Part shown: positions 29,005 to 37,447 of the stretch, piece after piece
Position numbering within the stretch: the first letter of the stretch is position 1
Layout: each line of letters begins with the position of its first letter
IMG/VR virus record: IMGVR_UViG_3300043419_001551
Location: 1-52,358 of that record
Source of the DNA: a virus
Reading direction: 5' to 3' (one strand)
DNA length: 52,358 bases
Notes under the pieces: generated by a model
What the model was told of the DNA's origin: nothing
What the model saw: the letters and a program-made list of their open reading frames with translations, nothing else
Databases searched by the model: none
Translations under genes and position numbers: made by a program

Positions 29005-31622
29005 TAGCGCACCGTCCCCGTCCGCTCGCTCGTGCCTTCGTACACGATGCTATAACCGTTCATCGCCCAGTAGCCGCCGAGCGTCACCACGGTCAGCTCC
29101 AGCGTGTAGTAGGTCGCTCTCTGGACCTCCTGCGGAATCAGCTTGCGGAACTGGAGCGGAAGAACGGCAGTGCCGATGGTCGTGGCCGTCGAGAACGTGT
29201 CCGTCGTCAGCCACAGGTTGTTGATGGACCCGCCAGCGGGAACGATGTCTGTCTTGACGACGAGTTGGGGCGTAACGGCCTTGCCAGCAGGCTTTCGGAT
29301 GTCTCGGAAATGAGCGTGAATCTCACGCGCCTGTTTCGTGGCGTAAGGTGCTCCGAGCGTCGTCGAGGCCCACTGCACGGTGGACAGGATGGGAAGGTTG
29401 CTTTCGTCCTCGTAATCAGCTGTGGACGACGTGTTGCGGTCCTTGACGAGACGCGGACTGTTCGTCAGACCGTAGTAGGCCGTGTCCGTGAACGGGTCGA
29501 CCCGCCCGCAGAGACGAGGTGCAAGGTAGGTCCACGTCGTCCAGGCTTGCGACTCTAATCCAAAAACGTAGGCTTTGGCCTCGTAACCCGTGATGCCGAG
29601 CGACGGTAAAAACAGCGCGAAGACCTTCTCGCTCTCGTAGGCCACGCCGAACGCGCCCGTAGCCGTGATGTCCCGGTACGGCGATGCCCAATAGGGCTTG
29701 AGCGTCGAGTCGATGACCTTTGAGATCATCTGAATCCCGCCGTCCGTCACGGCCATGACACCGTCGTCCGACAGCAGCATGACCGTCGAGCCGATGGCGA
29801 CCGCCGAGTCCGGGGCAAGAATCTGCACCGTGTCGTCGATGAGCGAGACCTGAAACGGGAAGTCGCCGTAGATGGCGTAGGTGCCTTCGTCCTTGAACAC
29901 GAGGAGCCGGTCGCGCTGCGGGACGATGCGGCGGATGGCCTTGCCGCCCGTTCCCACCGGGATGAAGTTCGCAGCCGACACAGCCTCCGGCTCCCCGGGC
30001 AGGGAGTAATAGACGTAGTTCACGCCGCGTTCGTTGTCGGACGTCACGCCTGCCAACAGGTCAGGCGTCCAGACCGATTCGCCGTAGTACCGGATGACGC
30101 GGTTGATGCCGCTCAGCATGTTGACGTAGGTCGATGACGTCTTGAACGACGTGGGCGTGACCGGCCCTTTCACGAACACGTCCGTCGTTATCACGTTCGG
30201 CTGGCTAATCCGATACAGACGAACGTAGTCGCCGACCTTGAGATTGTGCGGCGCTGTGGTCGTCACCGTGTAGTTGCCGGACGTTCCCGAAACGGAAGCT
30301 GTAGACAGGAGAACGTCGTAGTTGACCGAGAACGACGTGTTGGTCGTCGAGTCGACCGTGGGGCGCTGGAACCGAATCTTGAAGTTCAGCAGTGAGTTCC
30401 CAAAGACGACCGGCTCCAAGTACGCGCGGATGGCAAACTCGGGGTGATTGATTGCCCAGGTATTGACGACGTCTTGAAGCTGGTTCAGTGTCAGCGAGAT
30501 GTTCTCTTCTGGGGTACCGCTTGACCAGACAACGAACTCGCGATTGGCATAGTTCAGCGTTGCGGCTCCGGTGAACACCACACCGTCGATGGTGACCGTG
30601 TCACCGATACGAATACCCGTAGCGGGCAGATTCGGAGTTCCGCCGCCCTCAACGCCAATGAGCTGAGCCGTGAGCGTGTGGGGCTGATTCGTGTTGGCGT
30701 ACCACTCGCGCTCTGACCACGTTGCGATGTCCTGGGCAAACGGAGGCGCGTCGTTGGGCGTGCCACCTTGCGTCGGGTTCGTGTAGAGCGGGGCCGACTG
30801 AACGGCGAACTCCTGCCGGGCCGTGTCAGGAAGGACGAGAACACTGCTCAAACCGTAAACGGTCGTGTCTATGACGGTCTCGTTCACGAGATACAGCTCG
30901 TCGGTCGTGAGCGCCTCCGTGTCGGCCATGACCGAACGATAGACTCGGACGAAGGTTCCTTTGATGATGTTCCCAGCAGCATCAGTAGGAGCGGTGAGCA
31001 GCGAGACAAACACTTTCACTGAAGCCTGTCCGGTAAAGACGTTCTCGGTGGTCACGCGAACTGACGGAGGTCCGAGGTGAACGGCGTCGTGTGAATCGAC
31101 GTACCCGAACAGCACGCGATAGGCGACCGCCTTCCCCGGATCGAGGAAACCAACAATGGTTGGAGGCGGCGAGATGGGGTCAAGTACCACGCCGGCAAAC
31201 GGTGTTAGCGGCTCCGCAATGCCGCTCAGCCTCGGGACCGTCGAGGTTGCCGACTCCAAGGCCATGACGCCCTTGTCGGTCGCCATGAAGAACGTGCTCG
31301 CGGCGATAGCCGTCTTCAGCCGGAAGTCGGGGTTCGCGGGTGCGTAGGTGCCGGTCAGGGCGCTCGCCGCACCCGAAACGCGGACCTTGTTCGTGGATGT
31401 GTGCGCCACGACCTTGTCGTCGAAGAACGAGACCTGCTTGATCTCGGCACCGACCGTTGCGCCAAAAGCGTCCGCCTCCTGCCCGCGCCTCGGCTCAAGG
31501 ACGTCGGGATAACGGATGGTCACGTTGTCGGCCACGACCAACGCGCCTTCAGACCCCGCTCCAAGGTTGTTGGGCGAGGTCTGAAGACCGCGGAAGCTGA
31601 GCGAGTTCTCAATCGACGCCAT
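29004..31622 (-). CDS. Large tail-tubular-like (tail nozzle/hub) protein, 872 aa
   Basis: Beta-rich throughout, starting MASIENSLSFRGLQTSPNNL and continuing with VVADNVTIRYPDVLEPRRG, the typical N-terminus of the large tail-tubular (B-type) protein of short-tailed phages. KVVAHTSTNKV and FMATDKGVMALES resemble beta-propeller blades. It follows directly on a smaller A-type partner. It would form the distal tail tube that docks fibres and lets DNA exit. No membrane segment. Confidence 0.78.
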   Translation of the reverse strand: MASIENSLSFRGLQTSPNNLGAGSEGALVVADNVTIRYPDVLEPRRGQEADAFGATVGAEIKQVSFFDDKVVAHTSTNKVRVSGAASALTGTYAPANPDFRLKTAIAASTFFMATDKGVMALESATSTVPRLSGIAEPLTPFAGVVLDPISPPPTIVGFLDPGKAVAYRVLFGYVDSHDAVHLGPPSVRVTTENVFTGQASVKVFVSLLTAPTDAAGNIIKGTFVRVYRSVMADTEALTTDELYLVNETVIDTTVYGLSSVLVLPDTARQEFAVQSAPLYTNPTQGGTPNDAPPFAQDIATWSEREWYANTNQPHTLTAQLIGVEGGGTPNLPATGIRIGDTVTIDGVVFTGAATLNYANREFVVWSSGTPEENISLTLNQLQDVVNTWAINHPEFAIRAYLEPVVFGNSLLNFKIRFQRPTVDSTTNTSFSVNYDVLLSTASVSGTSGNYTVTTTAPHNLKVGDYVRLYRISQPNVITTDVFVKGPVTPTSFKTSSTYVNMLSGINRVIRYYGESVWTPDLLAGVTSDNERGVNYVYYSLPGEPEAVSAANFIPVGTGGKAIRRIVPQRDRLLVFKDEGTYAIYGDFPFQVSLIDDTVQILAPDSAVAIGSTVMLLSDDGVMAVTDGGIQMISKVIDSTLKPYWASPYRDITATGAFGVAYESEKVFALFLPSLGITGYEAKAYVFGLESQAWTTWTYLAPRLCGRVDPFTDTAYYGLTNSPRLVKDRNTSSTADYEDESNLPILSTVQWASTTLGAPYATKQAREIHAHFRDIRKPAGKAVTPQLVVKTDIVPAGGSINNLWLTTDTFSTATTIGTAVLPLQFRKLIPQEVQRATYYTLELTVVTLGGYWAMNGYSIVYEGTSERTGTVR

Positions 31623-31646
31623 GAAGGTAGCCTTCCGTTCCGAGGG

Positions 31647-32354
31647 CTACCGCATGTAATACGGACGCCGTCGATAGGTCCACCCGGGACCCTGGTAGTT
31701 GATGACCACCCGCGCCGAGCCCTCGCCACGCGGCGAGATGAGCTGGATGCACGTCACACGGGTCCGCTCGGCGGCTGCGGCAGCGGCCTCGGCTCGCGAG
31801 TCCCCGAGCGCGTCGAGGCACCGATATACCGCTCGCTGGATGAGCAGCGGACACAGGTCCATCGGAATGCCGGGGACCTGCGTTGGCGTCGAGTACGACA
31901 GCGTGTCTGGCCGGCGGTAATAGAGCAGCCGGATCTGAGCGCCGACCGGCGAGTTCACGGGGATGAGGTGAATCTTGTTCCCTCGGAACATGTACCCCTG
32001 AGTCGCGCCGGTCGCCACGAACTGCGACTCGTACTCCGGCTCGATGCGGGGCAGGGAGATCCAAGAATTCACGCTCTGAATCTGGATATCCCGAATCTTG
32101 AGACCCACCGCCCGGTAGTCCGTCGCGATGTCCAAGTCGATGGTCGTCGTCTCGGGAGTCCACGGGGCTGTGGCGTCGACCAGGTACTCCTCGGTCGTCG
32201 CCATGAGCATGGGAACGATGTACTCACGAATCTCGTCGTTGAGGAACGCGACGATGTCGTCGTTCGTCAACGTGGACGACGACGCGGGGATGAGCGCACG
32301 CCGACGCACCTCGGTCACGAGGTTCGATACCGAGTAGTCGGTCGGCTGCGCCAT
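31647..32354 (-). CDS. Head-to-tail adaptor / tail-tubular A-like protein, 235 aa
   Basis: Has the adaptor pattern LVTEVRRRALIPASSSTLTN, then DDIVAFLNDEI, then LYYRRPDTLSYSTPTQVPGI and PMDLCPLLIQRAVYRCLDALG. It also carries an Ala-rich helix, and its order just upstream of the large tubular protein matches podophage gene order. It likely forms the dodecameric ring under the portal. Confidence 0.78.
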   Translation of the reverse strand: MAQPTDYSVSNLVTEVRRRALIPASSSTLTNDDIVAFLNDEIREYIVPMLMATTEEYLVDATAPWTPETTTIDLDIATDYRAVGLKIRDIQIQSVNSWISLPRIEPEYESQFVATGATQGYMFRGNKIHLIPVNSPVGAQIRLLYYRRPDTLSYSTPTQVPGIPMDLCPLLIQRAVYRCLDALGDSRAEAAAAAAERTRVTCIQLISPRGEGSARVVINYQGPGWTYRRRPYYMR

Positions 32355-32357
32355 GTT

Positions 32358-32732
32358 CTACTTCCCCAGCTTCGCGAGGAGCATCTCAAGCAGCTCGGGA
32401 GTAATCTTGGTTTCGCCGCCCTTGCCGTGCATCGCACCCTTCATCATCTCGCCATCGGGCATCTCGTGCTCATCCATTTCGCCCTCGACCATCTTCACGG
32501 CCTCGGGTTCCATGCCCTCGTGCTTCTTCATCATCTCGGGCGGCATCATGCCTTCGCCCTCGGACATCTCGTCCTCGGACTCGCCCATCTCCGGCTCGAC
32601 CTTGGTGGACTTGATCTCAATGGCAACGGCCGGCTTGCCATAGTTCTTCTTGAGCATCTCGCCGATGCCCTCGCGCCCGTAGCCCTTGACGGCTCCGAGC
32701 ACCTTCTTCTTGACGTCCAGCGGGTTCATCAT
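32358..32732 (-). CDS. Acidic Met/Glu-rich protein, 124 aa
   Basis: Starts MMNPLDVKKKVLGAVKGYGR with GAGGAG upstream. Residues 45-95 are dominated by Glu, Met and Lys (EDEMSEGEGMMPPEMMKKHE), probably disordered. The C-terminus forms a short helix (ELLEMLLAKLG). No family known; perhaps a head-assembly accessory. Confidence 0.66.
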   Translation of the reverse strand: MMNPLDVKKKVLGAVKGYGREGIGEMLKKNYGKPAVAIEIKSTKVEPEMGESEDEMSEGEGMMPPEMMKKHEGMEPEAVKMVEGEMDEHEMPDGEMMKGAMHGKGGETKITPELLEMLLAKLGK

Positions 32733-32749
32733 TGAAAACTCCTCGTCGG

Positions 32750-32758
32750 TCTTGTTTT
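32750..32758 (-). promoter_or_regulatory. Late leader motif AAAACAAGA
   Basis: On the minus strand AAAACAAGA is followed after five bases by GAGGAG and then ATG of the Met/Glu-rich gene. It matches the leaders at 38878 and 41879 in both sequence and spacing. Confidence 0.45.
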
Positions 32759-32762
32759 GTCG

Positions 32763-32966
32763 CTACTTCTTCGCGGCCTTGATGGCGGCTACCGCGATCT
32801 TCATCTTGTCGAGGTTCAGCGCCAAAGCGTTCACCACGACCTGCGCCTTCGCCACGTTGGCCGAAGGGGCCTCGGCGGTACGGGCGTGCTGATTGAGGGC
32901 TGAAGCGATGGCCGAGAAGATGGGGACGATGGCCCCGACGATAGCGAGAACGTGTTCAAGATTCAT
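32763..32966 (-). CDS. Small membrane protein, 67 aa
   Basis: From ATG 32966 with AAGGAAGAAG upstream: MNLEHVLAIVGAIVPIFSAI is a transmembrane segment, followed by a soluble Ala-rich amphipathic part ending KIAVAAIKAAKK. It overlaps the end of the next membrane protein gene upstream. Holin- or tail-associated roles are both possible. Confidence 0.62.
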   Translation of the reverse strand: MNLEHVLAIVGAIVPIFSAIASALNQHARTAEAPSANVAKAQVVVNALALNLDKMKIAVAAIKAAKK

Positions 32967-33456
32967 GGTCTTCTTCCTTCTGTTCGAGGACGCTGATGCG
33001 TGCCTCGTGGACTGTAGCACGCTCTTCGGTCGCTGACAGACGCTCGCCCTGAGCCTTGACCTGTTCCTCGACGAGTTTGTGCTTCGTCGAACAGTCCGGC
33101 TTCTTGGAATCGGCCTGCGCTTTCTTGGTCTTGTGGTCAAGCCATGCGGGAAAGAGCTTAAGCGCAAGACCCGATGCCAGAACCATGCCCACGAGGACGA
33201 GGGTCAGGGGTGAAAGGACACCGTCCTTCGGCATCAGCCCCGAGACATCGGGCATCATCGGCTCGGCGTGACCCATCGTCGCGGTGCCTTGTTCCAGCCT
33301 TGCTTCACTCTTCATCGTGGCTTCCTTTCCGTGCGGACATCCGTTCCGTCCCTCGTAGTCGTTTTCGAGTGCGTGTCCGTGCTCATCGACCAGCGTCATC
33401 GGCACCGTGTACCGACACCTGCCCTCCTTGAGAACGAAGGGCTTGGGACACGTCAC
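32956..33456 (-). CDS. Cys-containing membrane protein with coiled coil, possible dual start, 166 aa
   Basis: GTG 33456 overlaps the previous TGA. The N-terminal 48 residues have three cysteines (TCPKPFVLKEGRCRYTV; NGCPHG). A transmembrane helix follows (LSPLTLVLVGMVLASGLALK), then a coiled coil (EEQVKAQGERLSATEERA). An internal in-frame ATG at 33315 has a better ribosome site (GGAAAGGAAG) and would give a 119-aa form without the Cys region. Topology hints at a lysis or envelope role; unproven. Confidence 0.58.
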   Translation of the reverse strand: MTCPKPFVLKEGRCRYTVPMTLVDEHGHALENDYEGRNGCPHGKEATMKSEARLEQGTATMGHAEPMMPDVSGLMPKDGVLSPLTLVLVGMVLASGLALKLFPAWLDHKTKKAQADSKKPDCSTKHKLVEEQVKAQGERLSATEERATVHEARISVLEQKEEDHES

Positions 33457-33644
33457 GGAGACTCGCCGCCGCCCGTGCGCCACAGACGACGATATGCCGC
33501 CTTCTTGGCCGACTTCACCTTCTCGGGAAGACCCTTGATGTCCTTGGTCTCCTTGGACCACCTTGCCGCAGTTCCCGGCTCGACGTCCCCGCGCTCCTCG
33601 GCTGCGTACATAAAACGCTGCTGGCTCTTGCTCTTGTAAGGCAC
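33453..33644 (-). CDS. Small conserved-type phage protein, 63 aa
   Basis: GTG start after AGAAAGGGGAC. MPYKSKSQQRFMYAAEERGD is a sequence style I know from many phage structural cassettes, with a basic second half (LPEKVKSAKKAAYRRLWR). Function unknown. Its stop overlaps the next GTG. Confidence 0.7.
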   Translation of the reverse strand: MPYKSKSQQRFMYAAEERGDVEPGTAARWSKETKDIKGLPEKVKSAKKAAYRRLWRTGGGESP

Positions 33645-33646
33645 GG

Positions 33647-33967
33647 TCAGTCCCCTTTCTTGAGTCGCTTGAGCGCCGCCATCTTGGCCTTCGCCCAGTT
33701 CACGCCGGCAGCCCCGCCCCAGAGCTTGATGGCGATGGCACGTGCGGAAGGGCCACCGTCCGGCGGGTCGGACTCGGGTTGTCCGAGGTGCCGTGCGAAC
33801 GCGGCCATGCGGCCCACGGTCTCACGGGACACCTCGGACCCGTTCGACAGGTCGCGAGCGCGGGCCACTCCGACAGGAGTCCCGCCTCGGCCCCACTTGC
33901 GTCGAAGCTCCAGACCGTGGGCCGCTGCCGCTGCCGCCGAGGCGGGAGGCTTGAATCCGCTGCCCAT
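33647..33967 (-). CDS. Conserved-type phage head-region protein, 106 aa
   Basis: From ATG 33967. Contains AAHGLELRRKWGRGGTPVGVARARDLSNG, then SARAIAIKLWGGAAGVNWAK, a pair of segments typical of small proteins encoded near phage head genes. The C-terminus is Lys-rich. No enzymatic activity is evident. Confidence 0.72.
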   Translation of the reverse strand: MGSGFKPPASAAAAAAHGLELRRKWGRGGTPVGVARARDLSNGSEVSRETVGRMAAFARHLGQPESDPPDGGPSARAIAIKLWGGAAGVNWAKAKMAALKRLKKGD

Positions 33968-33969
33968 GG

Positions 33970-34359
33970 CTAGTTCAGCAACTCGGGTTCGACGGCGACC
34001 GGCTCGGCGACCGGTAGGACCGGCGACATCGGCATTTCGATGACCGGCGACTCCGGAACGAAAGACGGCTCCGGAGTCACGAGGACATCGACCGCACCCG
34101 CAAACTCGGGGAGAGCCTTGAGCCACTCGTAACTAGCCGCGATGATGTTCGCGCCCACGAGGTGCGCGGTCTCGGCCGTGTACTCGCGCTGCTTGACCGG
34201 GTGCTTCATGTCGGCGCGGGCCACGCCGTTCGCGTACCAGTTCACCCAGATGAGCGAGTCGGACTTGAACGCGCGGACGAACTCGACCTTGACGTAGCTC
34301 TCGGGGAAGTTCTCGCCGACGAGCGTGTCCTTGGCGAGCAGTGCAATCTGAAGGGCCAT
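33970..34359 (-). CDS. Structural protein with Pro/Val tail, 129 aa
   Basis: Residues 1-90 appear folded (ESYVKVEFVRAFKSDSLIWV; THETAAHL-like helix), and the last 40 are Pro/Val/Glu-rich. A GC hairpin and GAAAGGAAA precede the ATG, a leader shared with the scaffold and capsid genes. That suggests strong late expression. Confidence 0.66.
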   Translation of the reverse strand: MALQIALLAKDTLVGENFPESYVKVEFVRAFKSDSLIWVNWYANGVARADMKHPVKQREYTAETAHLVGANIIAASYEWLKALPEFAGAVDVLVTPEPSFVPESPVIEMPMSPVLPVAEPVAVEPELLN

Positions 34360-34399
34360 GGGTTTCCTTTCGGGCGACCTCGGTCGCCGGTAGTGGGCG

Positions 34400-37099
34400 C
34401 TATGCGCCGATGCGGATGATTCGCGAGCCGGAGCCCGTGTTCGTGTGAGCGCCTTGAATAGTCATCTTGCCGTCCACCGTGGCGACGTGAAGCGTGGTGC
34501 CGTTCGCCTGGGCGAGACCACCGGCTCCGAGCGAGGCGGCGTTGTTGCACTTCAGCGTGCCGTTCGTCAACGTCGACCCATTGGAATAACTGTTTGCCAC
34601 GCCGAGCGTCAGTTTTCCGGTTCCGGACTTGGCGAGCGACCCGCCTGCGCTAGTCAAGACTGATGAGAAGGTAACGTCCTGCCCGTTCGTGTCGATTTTG
34701 AACGACTGTCCGGCTGCTGTCGAGAAGCGGAACGAGTAGTCGAACTGGTTGACCGATGAGTACTGAAGCGTGCCGCCCGTAAAAGCGATGGCTCCGGTCA
34801 GACCGAGCGGACCCGAGATGGAAACACCGAGACCTGTCGTAATTTCAGCCGAACCCGCGTTCAGCGTGCCGCTAGCCAGCGTCACGCCCGAAGAGAAGGT
34901 GCTCGACCCGGTCAGGGTCAACGCGCCGCCCAGCAGGCTGAGCGAACTGGCTCCGACGAGCGCCGTTGCGAAGGTCGTGGCCGTTCCGGCCGAGATACGC
35001 CACTGCTGCCCACCCGCCGTCGAGAAACGGCCGGAGTAGTCTACGTTCCCGTCGAGGTACGACAGAGTGCCGCCGGTCATCAGCAGCGTGTTCGCAGCGG
35101 TCAGCGACTTGTTGCCGAGCGGACCTCCGGTAGCGGGAAGCTCCTGCGCCGAGGCGACGGACGTCGTACCGAAGGCCATGGTCGTGTTGCCGGTATAGGT
35201 GTGACGAACGTCCGCACGAACGATGCCCGTGTCCCCCGAGTGTCCGCCGTAGGTCACCGAACCCGTACCGCTGAAGACGTTCGACAACGAGGCGAAGGGG
35301 GTGAAGTCCGACCCGGCCGACGCGCCGAAGATGACGCTGTTGTTGGCGGGCGTGAACGGTGCGTTGATGAGACCGTTGTTCGTGGCTCGGATGTAGGTCG
35401 GACCGGTGAGTTGGATGCCACCGAACGTGCTCGTGCCGGTGTTGTTGACGATCAATGCACCGTTGTTGGGCGCGTTTGACGACCCAGTGCCCGAGACGGT
35501 CAGCGTCCGAAGGGTGTAGGTCGCGGCCGCGCCAAGCGACAGCGTGGCTCCGCTCGTGACCGAGATTGCCGCCGTACTCGACGCCGAACCCAGTGCCGTG
35601 GCGGAGTTGGCGTTGAGAGTACCGGCGGAGACGGTAATCGTCTTGCTGATCTGGTTGTCGCCCGATAGTGTGAGCGTTCCAGTTCCGAGTTTGGTTAGTA
35701 GGAACTTGCCTGTACTGAACTCCTTGAACGGGACCGTGATGTTGAGCGTATTGCCGCTGGCAACATCGTACTGAAGCGTAACATCAAAAGCGTTATCATT
35801 GCTAATCCACGGACCCAAGCCGCCAATAGTGAACGTCGTGCCGGTTGAACCGTAGTGTCGAAAGAGCGCCGTAAACGCGGCGTTGTAGGCGTAGTGCCCC
35901 CAATAGGTTACGGTTGTTTGGATATTTGACGCACCACTGTATGTTCTCGTATGCGTCGTAGCTCCGCTGTTTACCGATTGTGCTGTGATATTTGATGCTG
36001 ATGCAGGATAGGCAGACGCAGACGCGAATATCACGGTGGGCGTCGTGTTTCCCGTAGCGTTGTCGCTAAACGTCTCAAAATCGCCTGTGAATCCAGGCGT
36101 GTTCATATTGCCATTAAATGTCACGCCGCCGTTATTGAAAATGCGTAGCGTTCCCGCGCCCGATACTGCCTGAATGGTCGACTGAGATAGCGCAGTTCCG
36201 CCGAGGTAGTTCAGCGAACCGCTGCTGATCGTGATGCTGGAGGCAGTATTGACTTGATTGGGCGTCCCTAAGATACCGGATGCGAGGTAGACGTTCGCAC
36301 CGGCAATCGTCAGAGCACCACTGTATGTGTTTCCGGTTGCGCCGGTTAGGAAGAACGCTCCTGCGCCTGTCGTCATGCTCAGTGCCGCAGATCCGGTGAA
36401 GGAACCCGACAGCGTCGTCGTCACTACGGTATTAACACTGGTCGTGCCGCTGATGGTCGTCGTCCCCGAGAACGTCAACGCACCCGTGTTCGTCGCATCA
36501 CCCAGCGTCATCGTTCCGTTGAGCGTGAGCGCGTTGGCGAGGCTGTACCCGGTCGTTGAGGAGCTCGACAGCTTCCCGCCGGTCATGGTCACCGTGCCGG
36601 TGCCGAGGGCCGAGGCGTTGCCAATCTCCACCGTACCGGCGGCGATGGACATGCCCGCTGAGAAGACGTTGACAGCGGTCAAGCGAAGGATTGAAGATCC
36701 CCGCTTTTCCCAGTTGACTGTTCCCTGAATCGGGCATGTAATAACCAAACGCCCGTTTGCTGTTACGTTTACATACGCTCCTGTACCTACAAAACCAATA
36801 CGGCCTGTGCCAGCTGCGTTGATTGTTTGTGTTCCTGCTAGATTTTGATATGTTATTCCTTTAAACCAAGCATTAACCGCTGTATCTACGGTAAGTATTC
36901 CCGGTGTTGTGTTTTGGCTTGTGTCTGGCGAACCAAAAGCCAACTCGTGTTGATTGGCGCTTGAGTATGCGGCTGTGGTTGTGGTTATGTCTCCAAGAAC
37001 TGCTGATGTGACGTTAATCAACAGCGGAGTTGAAACGTTTGCGGTAAGCGGCCCAAAGCCAAGAGTGGCTGCGTTTCTGTCCATGTAAAAGAAAGCCAT
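34400..37099 (-). CDS. Autotransporter-like (PATR) beta-solenoid protein, candidate adhesin or tail fibre
   Basis: 899 residues, almost entirely Thr/Ser/Gly/Ala/Asn repeats of the passenger-associated transport type: many copies of a G-x-x-TL-(T/S)-G-x-(N/S)-T-(Y/F)-SGG-like turn, for example GTGTLTLSGDNQ and TGATGNTYSGALTIAGANV. These build a right-handed beta helix. There is no signal peptide and no autotransporter barrel, so it is not a working autotransporter. In a late operon beside fibres it is best read as a virion adhesin. The DNA at 35700-37050 is AT-richer than its neighbours. Confidence 0.72.
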   Translation of the reverse strand: MAFFYMDRNAATLGFGPLTANVSTPLLINVTSAVLGDITTTTAAYSSANQHELAFGSPDTSQNTTPGILTVDTAVNAWFKGITYQNLAGTQTINAAGTGRIGFVGTGAYVNVTANGRLVITCPIQGTVNWEKRGSSILRLTAVNVFSAGMSIAAGTVEIGNASALGTGTVTMTGGKLSSSSTTGYSLANALTLNGTMTLGDATNTGALTFSGTTTISGTTSVNTVVTTTLSGSFTGSAALSMTTGAGAFFLTGATGNTYSGALTIAGANVYLASGILGTPNQVNTASSITISSGSLNYLGGTALSQSTIQAVSGAGTLRIFNNGGVTFNGNMNTPGFTGDFETFSDNATGNTTPTVIFASASAYPASASNITAQSVNSGATTHTRTYSGASNIQTTVTYWGHYAYNAAFTALFRHYGSTGTTFTIGGLGPWISNDNAFDVTLQYDVASGNTLNITVPFKEFSTGKFLLTKLGTGTLTLSGDNQISKTITVSAGTLNANSATALGSASSTAAISVTSGATLSLGAAATYTLRTLTVSGTGSSNAPNNGALIVNNTGTSTFGGIQLTGPTYIRATNNGLINAPFTPANNSVIFGASAGSDFTPFASLSNVFSGTGSVTYGGHSGDTGIVRADVRHTYTGNTTMAFGTTSVASAQELPATGGPLGNKSLTAANTLLMTGGTLSYLDGNVDYSGRFSTAGGQQWRISAGTATTFATALVGASSLSLLGGALTLTGSSTFSSGVTLASGTLNAGSAEITTGLGVSISGPLGLTGAIAFTGGTLQYSSVNQFDYSFRFSTAAGQSFKIDTNGQDVTFSSVLTSAGGSLAKSGTGKLTLGVANSYSNGSTLTNGTLKCNNAASLGAGGLAQANGTTLHVATVDGKMTIQGAHTNTGSGSRIIRIGA

Positions 37100-37123
37100 C
37101 TCTCATCTCCTCTTGACGGACGG

Positions 37124-37438
37124 CTAGGCCGACACGGTGACATACAGGATGCTGTACTGAGTGCCGCTCATGGTGCTGACGTCCTTCTCGGGGGCGCTCA
37201 CGGAATACCCACTCGGGTGCGAACCACCGACCCAAGCCGCCGTTCCGATGGGGGTGGCAAGGTTCGATATCGAACCCGTGGTTCGTATGACTGCGTACTT
37301 GCCCGTGGTCGGGAACAGGGAAGGGTTCAACTGAAAGAACACAGACTGACCCCCGGCGTCGAACGACCCTTCCGTGATGAAGTAGTCGACAACTTGAATG
37401 CCATTCAGGGCGTACCGCTGAATCCGGAGCAGAGGCAT
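37124..37438 (-). CDS. Hypothetical virion protein, 104 aa
   Basis: AAGGAGACACG precedes ATG. All-beta in appearance (MPLLRIQRYALNGIQVVDYF; QYSILYVTVSA) with no charged tail. Between two fibre-like genes, it may be a small fibre-associated or decoration protein. Confidence 0.65.
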   Translation of the reverse strand: MPLLRIQRYALNGIQVVDYFITEGSFDAGGQSVFFQLNPSLFPTTGKYAVIRTTGSISNLATPIGTAAWVGGSHPSGYSVSAPEKDVSTMSGTQYSILYVTVSA

Positions 37439-37447
37439 CGTGTCTCC

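Noticed and set aside
31401-32735. 444-codon plus-strand frame in the tail region
   Set aside because: His/Leu/Arg-rich shadow of three real minus-strand genes with tight spacing and ribosome sites.
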